Positions 8,432 through 15,674 of a stretch of 26,067 nucleotides of DNA are shown here, piece by piece. A program made the position numbers and the translations under genes. The notes beneath the pieces were generated by a model. That model saw nothing but the letters and a program-made list of their open reading frames with translations, did no database searches and had not been told where the DNA came from. This DNA comes from Candidatus Altimarinota bacterium (lineage in GTDB: Bacteria > Patescibacteriota > Gracilibacteria > UM-FILTER-43-11), in NCBI GenBank assembly GCA_029934675.1, contig JAOZLT010000003.1:1-26067 (forward strand). Direction: 5' to 3'. Position 1 is the stretch's first letter. Every line of letters starts with the position of its first letter.

Positions 8432-8995
8432 CTATTTGCAGTAGTATATATTTTGATCGGTAACTATTGTATCTACAGGTCTATCATAAATGTCTTTAGG
8501 TATGGAATCAAGCACTTGCTCTTCGTATGCTAAAGCGACCTTGACGGGGGTATGGATTTGTTCAAAATATCTATCATAATACCCCTTTCCCATACCTATC
8601 CTATTTCCTTTTTTATCAAAAGCAACACCTGGAACTATTACCATTTCTAACCGATTATCATAAGTACTACTTGGCTCAACATCTACAGGTTCGGGGATTT
8701 TTTCATATCCAATTTTTAAATTCAAAGGTCTTTTTATCGGGATTGCCTGAAAATGACTTTTTCCTTTAATCACAGGTAGATAAAGTTGTTTGGAGCTTAA
8801 ATATTCTTCAATTAATTGCAGTGTGCCAGCTTCTCCCTTATAGGAATAGTAAAAAAGTATATGATTCGCTTTTTTAAATAGTTCAAGACTTTTAAGATTT
8901 TTTGCAATTTTTTTATTTTTAAGAGTACGAAGTTCGTCCGAAAACTCATTTCTTATTTTTAATATTTTGCTACGGATTTTCACTTTATCATTCAT
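8432..8995 (-). CDS. 5-formyltetrahydrofolate cyclo-ligase
   Basis: This 187-residue enzyme (MTHFS family) uses ATP to convert 5-formyltetrahydrofolate to 5,10-methenyltetrahydrofolate. It shows the family signature VPGVAFDKKGNRIGMGKGYY followed by DRYF (about 121-144), with the GxGxGYYDR phosphate loop, and a basic N-terminal helix that binds ATP. The adjacent glyA supports a role in folate recycling, since SHMT side reactions generate 5-formyl-THF. It is the last core gene before the accessory island and ends in TAG. The old E. coli names ygfA/fau apply to the family. Confidence 0.93.
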   Translation of the reverse strand: MNDKVKIRSKILKIRNEFSDELRTLKNKKIAKNLKSLELFKKANHILFYYSYKGEAGTLQLIEEYLSSKQLYLPVIKGKSHFQAIPIKRPLNLKIGYEKIPEPVDVEPSSTYDNRLEMVIVPGVAFDKKGNRIGMGKGYYDRYFEQIHTPVKVALAYEEQVLDSIPKDIYDRPVDTIVTDQNIYYCK

Positions 8996-9146
8996 GGTTT
9001 TGTTGCGTAATACTTACATCTAAACGAGAAGTTTGTCAGTTGTATAATATGCTTTAAGCGAAACAAAGTGAAGTTGAAGAACCTGTCAGTGTGCTACTGA
9101 GGTTATGAGTTGAAGGTGTGTGAATTCAAAAATATTTTTCTAATAA

Positions 9147-9506
9147 TTATAAATTTGTTTTTATTCTTTTATAATTTTCATTTTCTTGTTCACTTTTGTA
9201 ATACATCTCAATAAAAGTTACTTTTTGTTCCTTGTCGTTCAATTTGTAAATTACACAAATTCCGCTTTTTACTCCACGACCTTTTAGTGCTCTGCAAGCA
9301 AATTTTTTAATTTTCCAAAAGCTTGTTTCTTTATTAGTGTAACCAGGTATTTCAAAAGTACTCAAATTATCTATATTTTTAACATGATACAGTTCAATTA
9401 CTGCTTTTTTAACTGTTTCAAAATCCTCTGGTAATGAACGAAACTTTTTTGTTAATCTTTTTAAATCTTTTTGAAATTCCGTTGTTTCGTTATATTTAAT
9501 CATCAT
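9147..9506 (-). CDS. RelE/ParE-like toxin of a Panacea toxin-antitoxin pair
   Basis: This 119-residue protein resembles RelE/ParE-superfamily toxins. It has an N-terminal helical hairpin (FQKDLKRLTKKF), then beta strands with a basic core CRALKGRGVKSGICVIYKL (about 70-88), and the ending VTFIEMYYKSEQENENYKRI typical of RelE-type proteins. Such toxins usually cleave mRNA on the ribosome, and that activity is inferred here. Its ATG overlaps the 3' end of the upstream antitoxin gene by 11 bases, so the two should be translationally coupled. A second ATG directly follows the first, so the start could be three bases later. It is smaller and more basic than its partner, as expected. Confidence 0.8.
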   Translation of the reverse strand: MMIKYNETTEFQKDLKRLTKKFRSLPEDFETVKKAVIELYHVKNIDNLSTFEIPGYTNKETSFWKIKKFACRALKGRGVKSGICVIYKLNDKEQKVTFIEMYYKSEQENENYKRIKTNL

Positions 9507-10266
9507 AACTTCTTACGGAATATTCAGGTGTACGATAAAATACAGCTTCATAGTCAATTACACTTTGATCTTCTGCAGTTATCCATGGTACATCTCGGTG
9601 TGAATATTCTTTCATTTCTGTGGAATTTTTATCTGAAAGACGTGCAAGTACCCAGTCGATATGCTCCTTTTCTTCTGCAGAAATTAGTGATAGATCTGGT
9701 TTTCGTAAGGGAATGTATTTTTTTTGATCATATTGATAAATCTTTTTGACTACATGAGCAATTTCCTCTTTTTTCTCCATTTCTTCGATAATTTTAGGGA
9801 ATCCGGCAGGCGTAGGTCCATAATGATTTTTGATATAAACAGCGCCCATCAATTGTTTTTCGTAGCGTTCATAAAAATCAAAATCAATAAAATACATTAA
9901 CTTGCAAAGTACACTTTCGCCTACGTTTGTTTTTGCACCAATCTTTGATAATACGTATAAAAAGACTTCTTTGAATTTTTCAATATTTTCCTCTGGTACA
10001 GAAATACGCATATCTGATTCTTTTTCTTGTTTTTTTACTTTTGCACGTTCAATTACAAGTTCGGGTTCTTTTGGTATACGTCTTTCTAAGAAATCAGTAA
10101 GCGATAATCCAAATATTTCAGCTAATTTTCTTGCTTGTGTAATAGTGAGGTCTTTTTGATCTTTTTCAATCAATGAAAAAATTGGTCGTGATACACCAAT
10201 TTCTTTTGCAAGTTTATCTTGTGAGAAACTGTACTTCTTTCTTAGTTGTTCAATGAATGTAGACAT
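9496..10266 (-). CDS. XRE-family regulator with Panacea (DUF4065) domain, antitoxin (PanA-like)
   Basis: This 256-residue protein has an N-terminal XRE helix-turn-helix (about 5-60; SQDKLAKEIGVSRPIFSLIE), a charged linker, and a C-terminal Panacea/DUF4065 domain (about 95-240) marked by LMYFIDFDFYERY, the AVYIKNHYGPTP strand and a conserved Trp near 228. Panacea domains are known as versatile antitoxin domains that neutralise many unrelated toxins. Here the downstream overlapping gene encodes a RelE-like protein, giving a complete PanA-toxin pair. The HTH suggests autorepression. A promoter and a palindrome lie upstream at 10317-10376. It begins the leftmost transcript of the accessory island. 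Confidence 0.85.
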   Translation of the reverse strand: MSTFIEQLRKKYSFSQDKLAKEIGVSRPIFSLIEKDQKDLTITQARKLAEIFGLSLTDFLERRIPKEPELVIERAKVKKQEKESDMRISVPEENIEKFKEVFLYVLSKIGAKTNVGESVLCKLMYFIDFDFYERYEKQLMGAVYIKNHYGPTPAGFPKIIEEMEKKEEIAHVVKKIYQYDQKKYIPLRKPDLSLISAEEKEHIDWVLARLSDKNSTEMKEYSHRDVPWITAEDQSVIDYEAVFYRTPEYSVRSYDD

Positions 10267-10316
10267 GGTGTTTTGGTTAGATGTTTTTTATTTTAGTGGT
10301 TGGATATATGATAATT

Positions 10317-10345
10317 AGCCATATTGCATTTGATTAGCTATGGCT
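10317..10345. promoter_or_regulatory. Candidate operator palindrome for the PanA-like repressor
   Basis: The arms AGCCATA (10317-10323) and TATGGCT (10339-10345) are perfect inverted copies separated by 15 bases. They lie at the predicted transcription start of the antitoxin gene, just downstream of its -10 box, where a bound XRE repressor would block initiation. Binding is inferred. Confidence 0.45.
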
Positions 10346-10347
10346 TA

Positions 10348-10376
10348 ACTTTATCTAGTGTAAATAATATTGTCAA
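10348..10376 (-). promoter_or_regulatory. Promoter of the PanA-like/toxin operon
   Basis: On the minus strand a perfect -35 box TTGACA (10376-10371) is followed after 17 bases by TAAAGT (10353-10348). The expected start lies inside the palindrome at 10317-10345, giving a leader of about 75 bases. Confidence 0.5.
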
Positions 10377-10559
10377 TACGATTGCGAAATATATTTACAA
10401 TACAAAAATAGAAGATACCTAAATCATTATTAACTGTTTAACTCCACAACCTTTTTCTAATACCTCTTATAACCTTCATGTATTTACAGTATTTTTTCCT
10501 TTGAGGAAGTACTAATTTAGTGGTTAAAAGGATGAATTACCCCGACCGAAAACTATTAA

Positions 10560-11060
10560 CTACACAATTAATATTGTAAATATAAAAATTATTAAAGCTA
10601 ACAAGCATTTTGTGCTGTTTATTACATTATTCATTTTCTGTTCAGCAATTATTGAGTTTATATGTATTTGTTCAGCTATTTGTTTTTTTGTGTCTTCTTC
10701 TGTTAATTTTTCTATCTCACTAAAATAATCAATCAATTTTAACTTAGCTATGCTTTTAAAATAAAATAATGATTTATCAGTATTCGGATTTTTCAAGCGA
10801 GGAAATACTGAACTAATTAAATAAAATATACCTACAATAAATAAACCAATGGTTAATAAAATTAATAAATTATATAAACAAAGATACCAGCTCTTAAAAC
10901 TTAAAATTGAAGAAATAACATTTTCTTTGTATGTAATAATTCCAAAAAATATTCCTGAATAATAAACCGATAAAAAAGCACTTTTTTTATCTGAAAATTG
11001 AATCCATTCACTTACTCTATTTAGTTCACTTTGTAGAAATGATAATTTTAATTTTTCCAT
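10560..11060 (-). CDS. Pycsar-type membrane effector (PycTM/DUF5706-like)
   Basis: This 166-residue membrane protein has a predicted N-terminal helix with LNRVSEWIQFSDKKSAFL (13-30), the pattern W-I-x-x-x-D-x-K that opens PycTM/DUF5706 effectors. Hydrophobic segments follow at about 27-45, 58-86 and 150-166, the second ending in VFPRLK. In known Pycsar systems the effector senses cCMP or cUMP and damages the inner membrane, stopping growth of infected cells. Its start lies only two bases after the stop of the cyclase gene, so the pair is clearly an operon. A C-terminal charged helix (about 105-148) separates the last two hydrophobic stretches. The gene ends in TAG. Assignment rests on family pattern plus cyclase partner. 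Confidence 0.82.
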   Translation of the reverse strand: MEKLKLSFLQSELNRVSEWIQFSDKKSAFLSVYYSGIFFGIITYKENVISSILSFKSWYLCLYNLLILLTIGLFIVGIFYLISSVFPRLKNPNTDKSLFYFKSIAKLKLIDYFSEIEKLTEEDTKKQIAEQIHINSIIAEQKMNNVINSTKCLLALIIFIFTILIV

Positions 11061-11062
11061 AA

Positions 11063-11875
11063 TTAGTTAACTTTACTTATATAGTCATCAGCGCAATATT
11101 TACACCAACCAACTTGTGTGTAATAAAACTTGTCTCCTAGTGTATCATCTGAAAAATCAGTAACTTCTGTAAATACAGGATTCTTTTGATCTAAAACGTC
11201 AGTTTCTCCATCGTGGCAGTTATACAATCCAAATTCTGGATGTACTACAAAATCTTTATAGATTTCCTCAGAGATTATTATAGGCGACTCAACTCCATTA
11301 AATTTTTCAGGAGATTCTTGATATTCTTTAGCTAATTTTGAGGCGTTATTTACGAGTCTTCCAGCCCAAACCTCATTATAATCACTTCTCTTTCCAATTT
11401 TTTTAACCAAAAGTTTATCTTTATGGATTCCTATTTTACAACTCAAATTCTTATCTTCATCATCTTTAAATTTTGTTTTAATTTTTTCTTCAAATATTTT
11501 TCTAAAAGTAATTGCTGCATAAAAAGCTTTATATGAAGCATGCTCTTCTTCATAAATAGCAAATGCACCATCTCCTTTTATGTCAACATAATCAGCACAA
11601 AAAGAATCGTGATTGAAAACATCTACAAGTGTTTGAGTAAAATAATCATAGATTTTAGCCATTGTAGCAGGGTGTTTTTTGAAAGAAATTTTTGAAGATT
11701 TATTAAGATCGATAAAAAGACAAACATATTTAGTATCACCGCCAACCCACGTTGGTTTTTCTAAATATGCATCTTCTTTAATACTAGATATTGTATCTAT
11801 TTCAGTAATTTGGAATTCATCAAAGCGCTTCTCTGCTTTTTCTTTTAATTCAGTAATAAAGTCTTTAATTGGCAT
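11063..11875 (-). CDS. Pycsar-type class III nucleotide cyclase (PycC-like)
   Basis: This 270-residue soluble protein contains one class III cyclase domain at about 48-210. Metal-binding aspartates are Asp56 in LFIDLNKSS and Asp102 in DIKGDGAFAIY. The strand CKIGIHKDKLLVKKIG (146-161) follows, then NEVWAGRLVNNASKLAKE (168-185), which contains the V-N motif. The W-A-G before V-N and the small size match pyrimidine cyclases of Pycsar systems better than ordinary adenylate cyclases, which usually carry sensor domains. Asn176 is present, but position +4 is Lys180 where canonical adenylate cyclases have Arg. It overlaps nothing and is followed two bases later by a PycTM-like effector gene. The product, cUMP or cCMP, cannot be decided from sequence. 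Confidence 0.85.
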   Translation of the reverse strand: MPIKDFITELKEKAEKRFDEFQITEIDTISSIKEDAYLEKPTWVGGDTKYVCLFIDLNKSSKISFKKHPATMAKIYDYFTQTLVDVFNHDSFCADYVDIKGDGAFAIYEEEHASYKAFYAAITFRKIFEEKIKTKFKDDEDKNLSCKIGIHKDKLLVKKIGKRSDYNEVWAGRLVNNASKLAKEYQESPEKFNGVESPIIISEEIYKDFVVHPEFGLYNCHDGETDVLDQKNPVFTEVTDFSDDTLGDKFYYTQVGWCKYCADDYISKVN

Positions 11876-11895
11876 ATTTTTTCTTATATTAATAA

Positions 11896-12033
11896 TTATT
11901 TCTTACTTTTATCTTCAACAATCTCAATCTCCTCATTCGTCACCCCATACAAATCAAACACCAGTTCATCAATTTTTGCTTCGAGTTCGGTAGTATCGGC
12001 TTTGGGATTGTATTCATAAAGTAAAATATTATT
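11896..12033 (-). pseudogene. Remnant: C-terminal tail of a restriction-modification enzyme
   Basis: On the minus strand a 45-codon open frame begins right after an in-frame TAA and has no start codon. It reads LYEYNPKADTTELEAKIDEL, then VFDLYGVTNEEIEIVED. The I-D-E-L-V-x-x-L-Y-G-x-T-x-E-E pattern is a common C-terminal tail of type IIG and other DNA methyltransferase/restriction proteins. It overlaps the last bases of the BRO gene. It is read as the scar of a deleted gene, and a similar tail stands at 12885-13007. Confidence 0.6.
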
Positions 12034-12874
12034 TTAGTTTTTTATCAATTTTCTTATTTTCAAGATAGTTTTTATCTGAAATCACACTTCTACCAATTTC
12101 TTTTTCTGTATTTTTTCTGGCATTTCCTGCCACCTTTCCACCTCGTTTTGCTACTTTTTTATTTTCAGTCATTCCTTTTGGGGCTTCATTCTCAGAAATC
12201 TCTGTTGTTACTTTTTCTCCTAACATAGTAAAAATTAACTCAAAATCTGTCATATTATCTCGCAGATTTGCTTTTGATTTTGTAGGAATATTTTTTAGTT
12301 TTTTGTACTCACTCGGAGTCATTCCAAAAGTAGCTTTGCTAATTTCTGCCGTCAAAATGGCATAATCTCTGTGTTCTGTTATACCTCGATCCCTCCATTC
12401 ATCCGTAAGATTTTGACGGATAGCTATTCCTCGAAGTCGTTTATCTATCCAATTTTTATCATATCCTTTTTGCTCATATAATTGTTTCATTCTTTCTTGA
12501 GCCAGTTCAGGATTTTCTATTTCTTCAATTCGTTCATATCCTACTTTTGCCAACCATCTTTTAAATGGTTCAGCTTTTGTAGATGGAATTGATTGAATAA
12601 TACGAAAAAGTCCTTCCGTATTTGCACAATCTGTTGCATATTTTTTCCCATCAGAAGCGGGTAATTTCAGTTGTCGACAAATTGTCGATAGCTCAATTTT
12701 TTCTTCCTTAGATGCTCTTTTCTTGATTCTATACCAGTAGTCTTTGGCATCTATTGTATCGGTCAAAGCCTCACAAACATCTACTACTGAAAAATACCAT
12801 TGATCTTCATACCAAATTTTTCGTATTTGTTTTGATTCAAAAAGTGCAATTTTGTTATGCTGATTTTTTGTCAT
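12029..12874 (-). CDS. BRO-N domain protein (phage antirepressor/DinD-like)
   Basis: This 281-residue protein has an N-terminal BRO-N domain (about 8-115; IRKIWYEDQWYFSVVDVCEA, then GLFRIIQSI and PFKRWLAKVGYERI). The C-terminal half (about 165-281) includes TEHRDYAILTAEISKATFGM and a glycine-lysine-rich segment VAKRGGKVAGNARKNTE. BRO-N domains bind DNA and occur in phage antirepressors and in bacterial proteins often located beside restriction-modification genes. Function here is unproven. Regulatory or defence-associated roles are possible. It is flanked on both sides by tails of restriction-modification-like proteins and lies in the same direction as the Pycsar genes, 150 bases upstream of the cyclase. 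No Shine-Dalgarno sequence precedes the ATG. Confidence 0.8.
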   Translation of the reverse strand: MTKNQHNKIALFESKQIRKIWYEDQWYFSVVDVCEALTDTIDAKDYWYRIKKRASKEEKIELSTICRQLKLPASDGKKYATDCANTEGLFRIIQSIPSTKAEPFKRWLAKVGYERIEEIENPELAQERMKQLYEQKGYDKNWIDKRLRGIAIRQNLTDEWRDRGITEHRDYAILTAEISKATFGMTPSEYKKLKNIPTKSKANLRDNMTDFELIFTMLGEKVTTEISENEAPKGMTENKKVAKRGGKVAGNARKNTEKEIGRSVISDKNYLENKKIDKKLK

Positions 12875-12884
12875 ATTTTATAAT

Positions 12885-13007
12885 TTAAGAATTCCTTATC
12901 ACCTCCCGCTCCTTCTTTGTCAAACCATACAAATCAAACACCATTTCATCAATTTTCTTTTCAAATTCTTTTTGCTGAATTGAATATTGTTTACCAATAC
13001 TGCTCAT
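12885..13007 (-). pseudogene. Short ORF or remnant resembling a restriction-modification C-terminus
   Basis: A 40-codon frame with an ATG start contains EFEKKIDEMVFDLYGLTKKE, ending REVIRNS. It resembles the remnant at 11896-12033 (I-D-E-M/L-V-F-D-L-Y-G-x-T), and the two DNA stretches are also similar around 11950-11970 and 12935-12957. It has a start codon and an intact frame, so it could be expressed as a tiny protein, but its similarity to the tails of much larger enzymes favours a decayed gene end. It lies between dnaX and the BRO gene on the same strand. Confidence 0.5.
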
Positions 13008-13040
13008 GTGATTTGTTACACATATTCTTTTATCTATAAA

Positions 13041-14528
13041 CTACCCTCCAAATACCTCTTTTGCCATATTCATTATCGAAGATGGTTGTTCTTCGTTAGA
13101 ATTAGAATTTGAAATAGGTTTTAAATCTATTCTTTTAACTTCTAATTTTAATATCGGTTTCGTTTTTAGAACAATGTCAAAGGCTTTAAGGATTTCGCTT
13201 TGGTTTGATATATTTGCAACCTTACCCATTAATGTACTGGATTTAAATGCTAGGTAGAGATTATTACCTTCCACTTTTACGGCTTCACTATCCATAAAAG
13301 ACATTCTGATAAAAGGTGTTTCGATATTATCGCAGATTCTTTGCCAATTTTCTTTTACAGCATCCAAATTCAGTTTACCCATAATTTCATCAGCTTTTTT
13401 CTCTTTATTCTCATTTTCATTACTGTTAACAGGTATAACATCTCTAACTTTTTCGTTTAATTCCGCCAAATTTTCCTCTTTTATTATTGTAGGTTTAGGT
13501 TCTATCCGAGCTTTTGTTTCAAAACCACATACTTTTAAAGTTGCTATTTCTAGTGGAAGTTGAGGGATAAGAGCTTGGTTAATTTGTTGCTTTGCTTCGG
13601 AGAAAATTTCAATAAATTTAATAATATCTTGTATATCCCTTCTCTCATTTAAGCCAAGAAGCATTTGTTCACGCAGGAATGAAATAAATTCTCCACAAAA
13701 CTGATTTAAATTCTGACCTTGACCATTAATCTGATTGATAAGATCTATAGCTTTAATACTATCTTTATCAATTAGTACTTTAAAGAAGGATTCGATAAGC
13801 ATGTGTCCGGTTATTCCTAAACTATTTATTACTTCTTGATAAATTATTGCACCATCAATATTCATTTGTTCAAAAAGGCCAATAGCATCTCTAAGTCCTC
13901 CACTTGCCATTTTTGCAATAAGTTCAAGAGCATCAGGTTCTGCTTGTATTTTTTCTTCTACTGCAATGTCTTGTAGACGTTTTACAATATCATCTTGTGT
14001 AATACGCTTAAAACTGAACTGTTGACAGCGTGAGATGATTGTTTCCGGTATTTTATGTACTTCTGTGGTGGCTAGTATAAAGTATGCATGTGAAGGTGGT
14101 TCTTCTAATGTTTTTAATAGTGCGTTAAATGCTTCTTTAGTTAGCATATGCGCTTCATCTATAATATAAACTTTTACTTTTCCGTGTGTTGGTGTGAATT
14201 GGATTTTTTCTCGCAATTCTCTAATTTCATCTATTCCACGATTACTTGCAGCATCGATTTCAAGTAAATCTACCAATCGACCATTTAAAATGGCTTTACA
14301 GTTTTCACAGGCATTACAAGGTTCACTCCCCTCCTCCAGATTTGTACAATTAAGACTTTTAGCTATTATGCGCGCAAGAGATGTTTTACCAGTTCCGCGT
14401 GGACCACTAAATAAATATGCGTGTGTGAGGGATTGGTGTTTCAACGCATTTATCAGCGTGGTTGTAATATGCTCTTGTCCAACTATGGATTTGAAGTTTT
14501 GTGGACGATATTTGAGATATAGAGACAT
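13041..14528 (-). CDS. dnaX: DNA polymerase III subunit gamma/tau
   Basis: DnaX is the clamp-loader ATPase of the replicative polymerase. The 495-residue protein has a Walker A motif GPRGTGKTS (42-50), zinc-binding cysteines at 61, 71, 74 and 77, a Walker B DEAH at 124-127, sensor and arginine-finger regions (ATTE; SRCQQF), and the collar domain up to about 335. A charged linker and a C-terminal tau-like domain follow. It is shorter than E. coli tau. The usual partners ybaB and recR are not directly adjacent: ybaB is 3.5 kb away on the other strand. The accessory island lies immediately downstream. It ends in TAG and has no Shine-Dalgarno sequence. Confidence 0.96.
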   Translation of the reverse strand: MSLYLKYRPQNFKSIVGQEHITTTLINALKHQSLTHAYLFSGPRGTGKTSLARIIAKSLNCTNLEEGSEPCNACENCKAILNGRLVDLLEIDAASNRGIDEIRELREKIQFTPTHGKVKVYIIDEAHMLTKEAFNALLKTLEEPPSHAYFILATTEVHKIPETIISRCQQFSFKRITQDDIVKRLQDIAVEEKIQAEPDALELIAKMASGGLRDAIGLFEQMNIDGAIIYQEVINSLGITGHMLIESFFKVLIDKDSIKAIDLINQINGQGQNLNQFCGEFISFLREQMLLGLNERRDIQDIIKFIEIFSEAKQQINQALIPQLPLEIATLKVCGFETKARIEPKPTIIKEENLAELNEKVRDVIPVNSNENENKEKKADEIMGKLNLDAVKENWQRICDNIETPFIRMSFMDSEAVKVEGNNLYLAFKSSTLMGKVANISNQSEILKAFDIVLKTKPILKLEVKRIDLKPISNSNSNEEQPSSIMNMAKEVFGG

Positions 14529-14533
14529 TGGTA

Positions 14534-14868
14534 ATTAATTAAGAATTAAGAATTAAAAATTAAGAATTGGAATCAAAAATCATAAATCAAAAATGATAAA
14601 TTAATTGGAGATTTTACATTCGATATCTTTTGGAGATTGGAAATTGATTATTCTGAATTGATATACACCACCATATTGTCACTCTCGGACATGACTGGCG
14701 GATAGCCAGACTTGCCATCCGAGAGTCTCACAATGAACTGACATTCTGTTATCTGTTTTCTGGGAGATTCCCGGGTCGAATGCACCGCCCAAAAGGGTGT
14801 GCCCGAGAATGACAGGAGAGTAAATATCAATTATGAGTTCCACGCCTACTGCGGGACAGGTATGAATT
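14534..14868 (+). repeat. Dispersed repeat R2, copy A (interrupted)
   Basis: This copy has an AT-rich block of ATTAAGAATT-like words (14534-14669) and an end block around ACGCCTACTGCGGGACAGG (about 14833-14868). Copy C (17349-17518) carries both blocks in inverted orientation and joined with little in between. Here they are separated by a 138-base palindromic element plus short flanks. Copy A starts directly beside the dnaX start, so dnaX transcription probably begins within or across it. No protein-coding gene is supported in 14529-15054. Confidence 0.65.
14677..14814. mobile_element. 138-base palindromic REP/MITE-like element
   Basis: The ends form 12-base terminal inverted repeats with one mismatch: TGTCACTCTCGG (14677-14688) and CCGAGAATGACA (14803-14814). 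Inside are two hairpins. One has perfect 9-base arms ACTCTCGGA/TCCGAGAGT (14681-14689, 14718-14726) with an inner CTGGC/GCCAG stem. The other lies around CCCGGG...CCCGAG (about 14770-14807) with an AAAA-loop stem. GC content is far above the surroundings. The GTCATTCTCGGG...CCCGGGAATCT style recalls REP-type palindromes in many genomes. It sits inside repeat R2 copy A, suggesting a later insertion. Confidence 0.6.
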
Positions 14869-14870
14869 TA

Positions 14871-14955
14871 ATTAAAAATTAAAAATTAATTTGTTATTCT
14901 ACATTCGATATCTTTTGGAAATTGGTTATTCGAAATTCTAAATTGATATACAGAT
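14871..14955 (+). repeat. Dispersed repeat R2, copy B (partial)
   Basis: A second, partial direct copy of the AT-rich block follows copy A: ATTAAAAATT words, then CTACATTCGATATCTTTTGG and an A/T tail to about 14955. It closely matches copies A and C over the TACATTCGA-ATCTTTTGG core. Confidence 0.55.
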
Positions 14956-15054
14956 ATGGTTTTTTTGGAACTTAAGATTATCAGATTAGCTTTGGAATGA
15001 CAATTAACTTTGATAGAATTGGCTTTGCGAAATTTAGTATATATTACAAACCAA

Positions 15055-15615
15055 ATGAAAAAACTATTAGGTATTATATCAATAATATTCTCAATTACTC
15101 TAATATTAGCATGTACTCCGTCTGATAATAGCCCAAGAGCATTTCTTGGTAATGCTGATGCTCCAAATTTAATTGAAGAATTTTCGGATTTTGAGTGTCC
15201 TGCCTGTGCAATAATTAGTCCTCAATTGGAAGATATGGTAAGGAAAAACCCAGATATCGCTCGTCTTGAATTTCATTATTTCCCATTAAATTATCACAAA
15301 TATGCTTTTAAGGCAGCAGAGGCTGCGGAATGTACAAATGATCAGGGAAAGTTTTGGAAATATGCAAAAGTATTATTCAAGAACCAAAAAAACCTGACGC
15401 AAGATGCTCTTGTAACTTATGCTCAGAATTTAAAGTTGGATACTACTATCTTTGAAGAATGTCTGAATAGTGGTGCTAAACAAGGAAGAATAAAAAATGA
15501 TATGAACGAAGCTCATAGTCGTCAGCTTAAATATACACCTTCTATATATGTGAATGGGCAGTTGGTTAAGTGGAGTGAGTCGGAGGAATTTGAGAAATAT
15601 CTGAAGAGCCTTTAA
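15055..15615 (+). CDS. DsbA/thioredoxin-like lipoprotein
   Basis: This 186-residue protein starts MKKLLGIISI, with a lipoprotein signal whose lipobox is LILAC (Cys20 would be lipidated). The thioredoxin fold carries an active site C48-P-A-C51 and a cis-proline in YTPSIYVNG, with a DsbA-type helical insert between (about 90-150). It should oxidise or isomerise disulfides in secreted proteins at the membrane. No DsbB or VKOR partner is encoded nearby. A longer frame opens at a TTG (15010) but would put residues before the signal peptide, so the ATG at 15055 is chosen. AT-rich TATATT at about 15040 may be a -10 box, making the transcript nearly leaderless. Repeats flank it on both sides. Confidence 0.88.
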   Translation: MKKLLGIISIIFSITLILACTPSDNSPRAFLGNADAPNLIEEFSDFECPACAIISPQLEDMVRKNPDIARLEFHYFPLNYHKYAFKAAEAAECTNDQGKFWKYAKVLFKNQKNLTQDALVTYAQNLKLDTTIFEECLNSGAKQGRIKNDMNEAHSRQLKYTPSIYVNGQLVKWSESEEFEKYLKSL

Positions 15616-15617
15616 TA

Positions 15618-15674
15618 AGTCTCAAGTGCGAGCGCCATTCCTTCGCTTAAAGCTACGGAAGACTTTGCGAGTCT
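15618..15674 (+). repeat. Dispersed repeat R1, copy 1 (downstream of der)
   Basis: This 57-base unit begins AGTCTCAAGTGCGAG and ends TTTGCGAGTCT. It matches copy 2 at 17283-17339 at 56 of 57 positions, in the same orientation. The two copies bracket der. The core CCTTCGCTTAAAGCTACGGAAG can form a small stem. Shorter related words occur at 17544-17560 and 21827-21855. The rest of 15675-15880 is AT-rich with no supported gene. Confidence 0.85.

Noticed and set aside
14648..14830. 60-codon open frame on the minus strand
   Set aside because: It is read entirely through the palindromic REP/MITE-like element and repeat flanks. The apparent peptide follows hairpin arms and has no domain pattern.
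15010..15054. Upstream TTG extension of the DsbA-like lipoprotein
   Set aside because: It would place 15 residues ahead of a normal lipoprotein signal peptide. The ATG at 15055 gives a standard K-K-h-region-lipobox layout.
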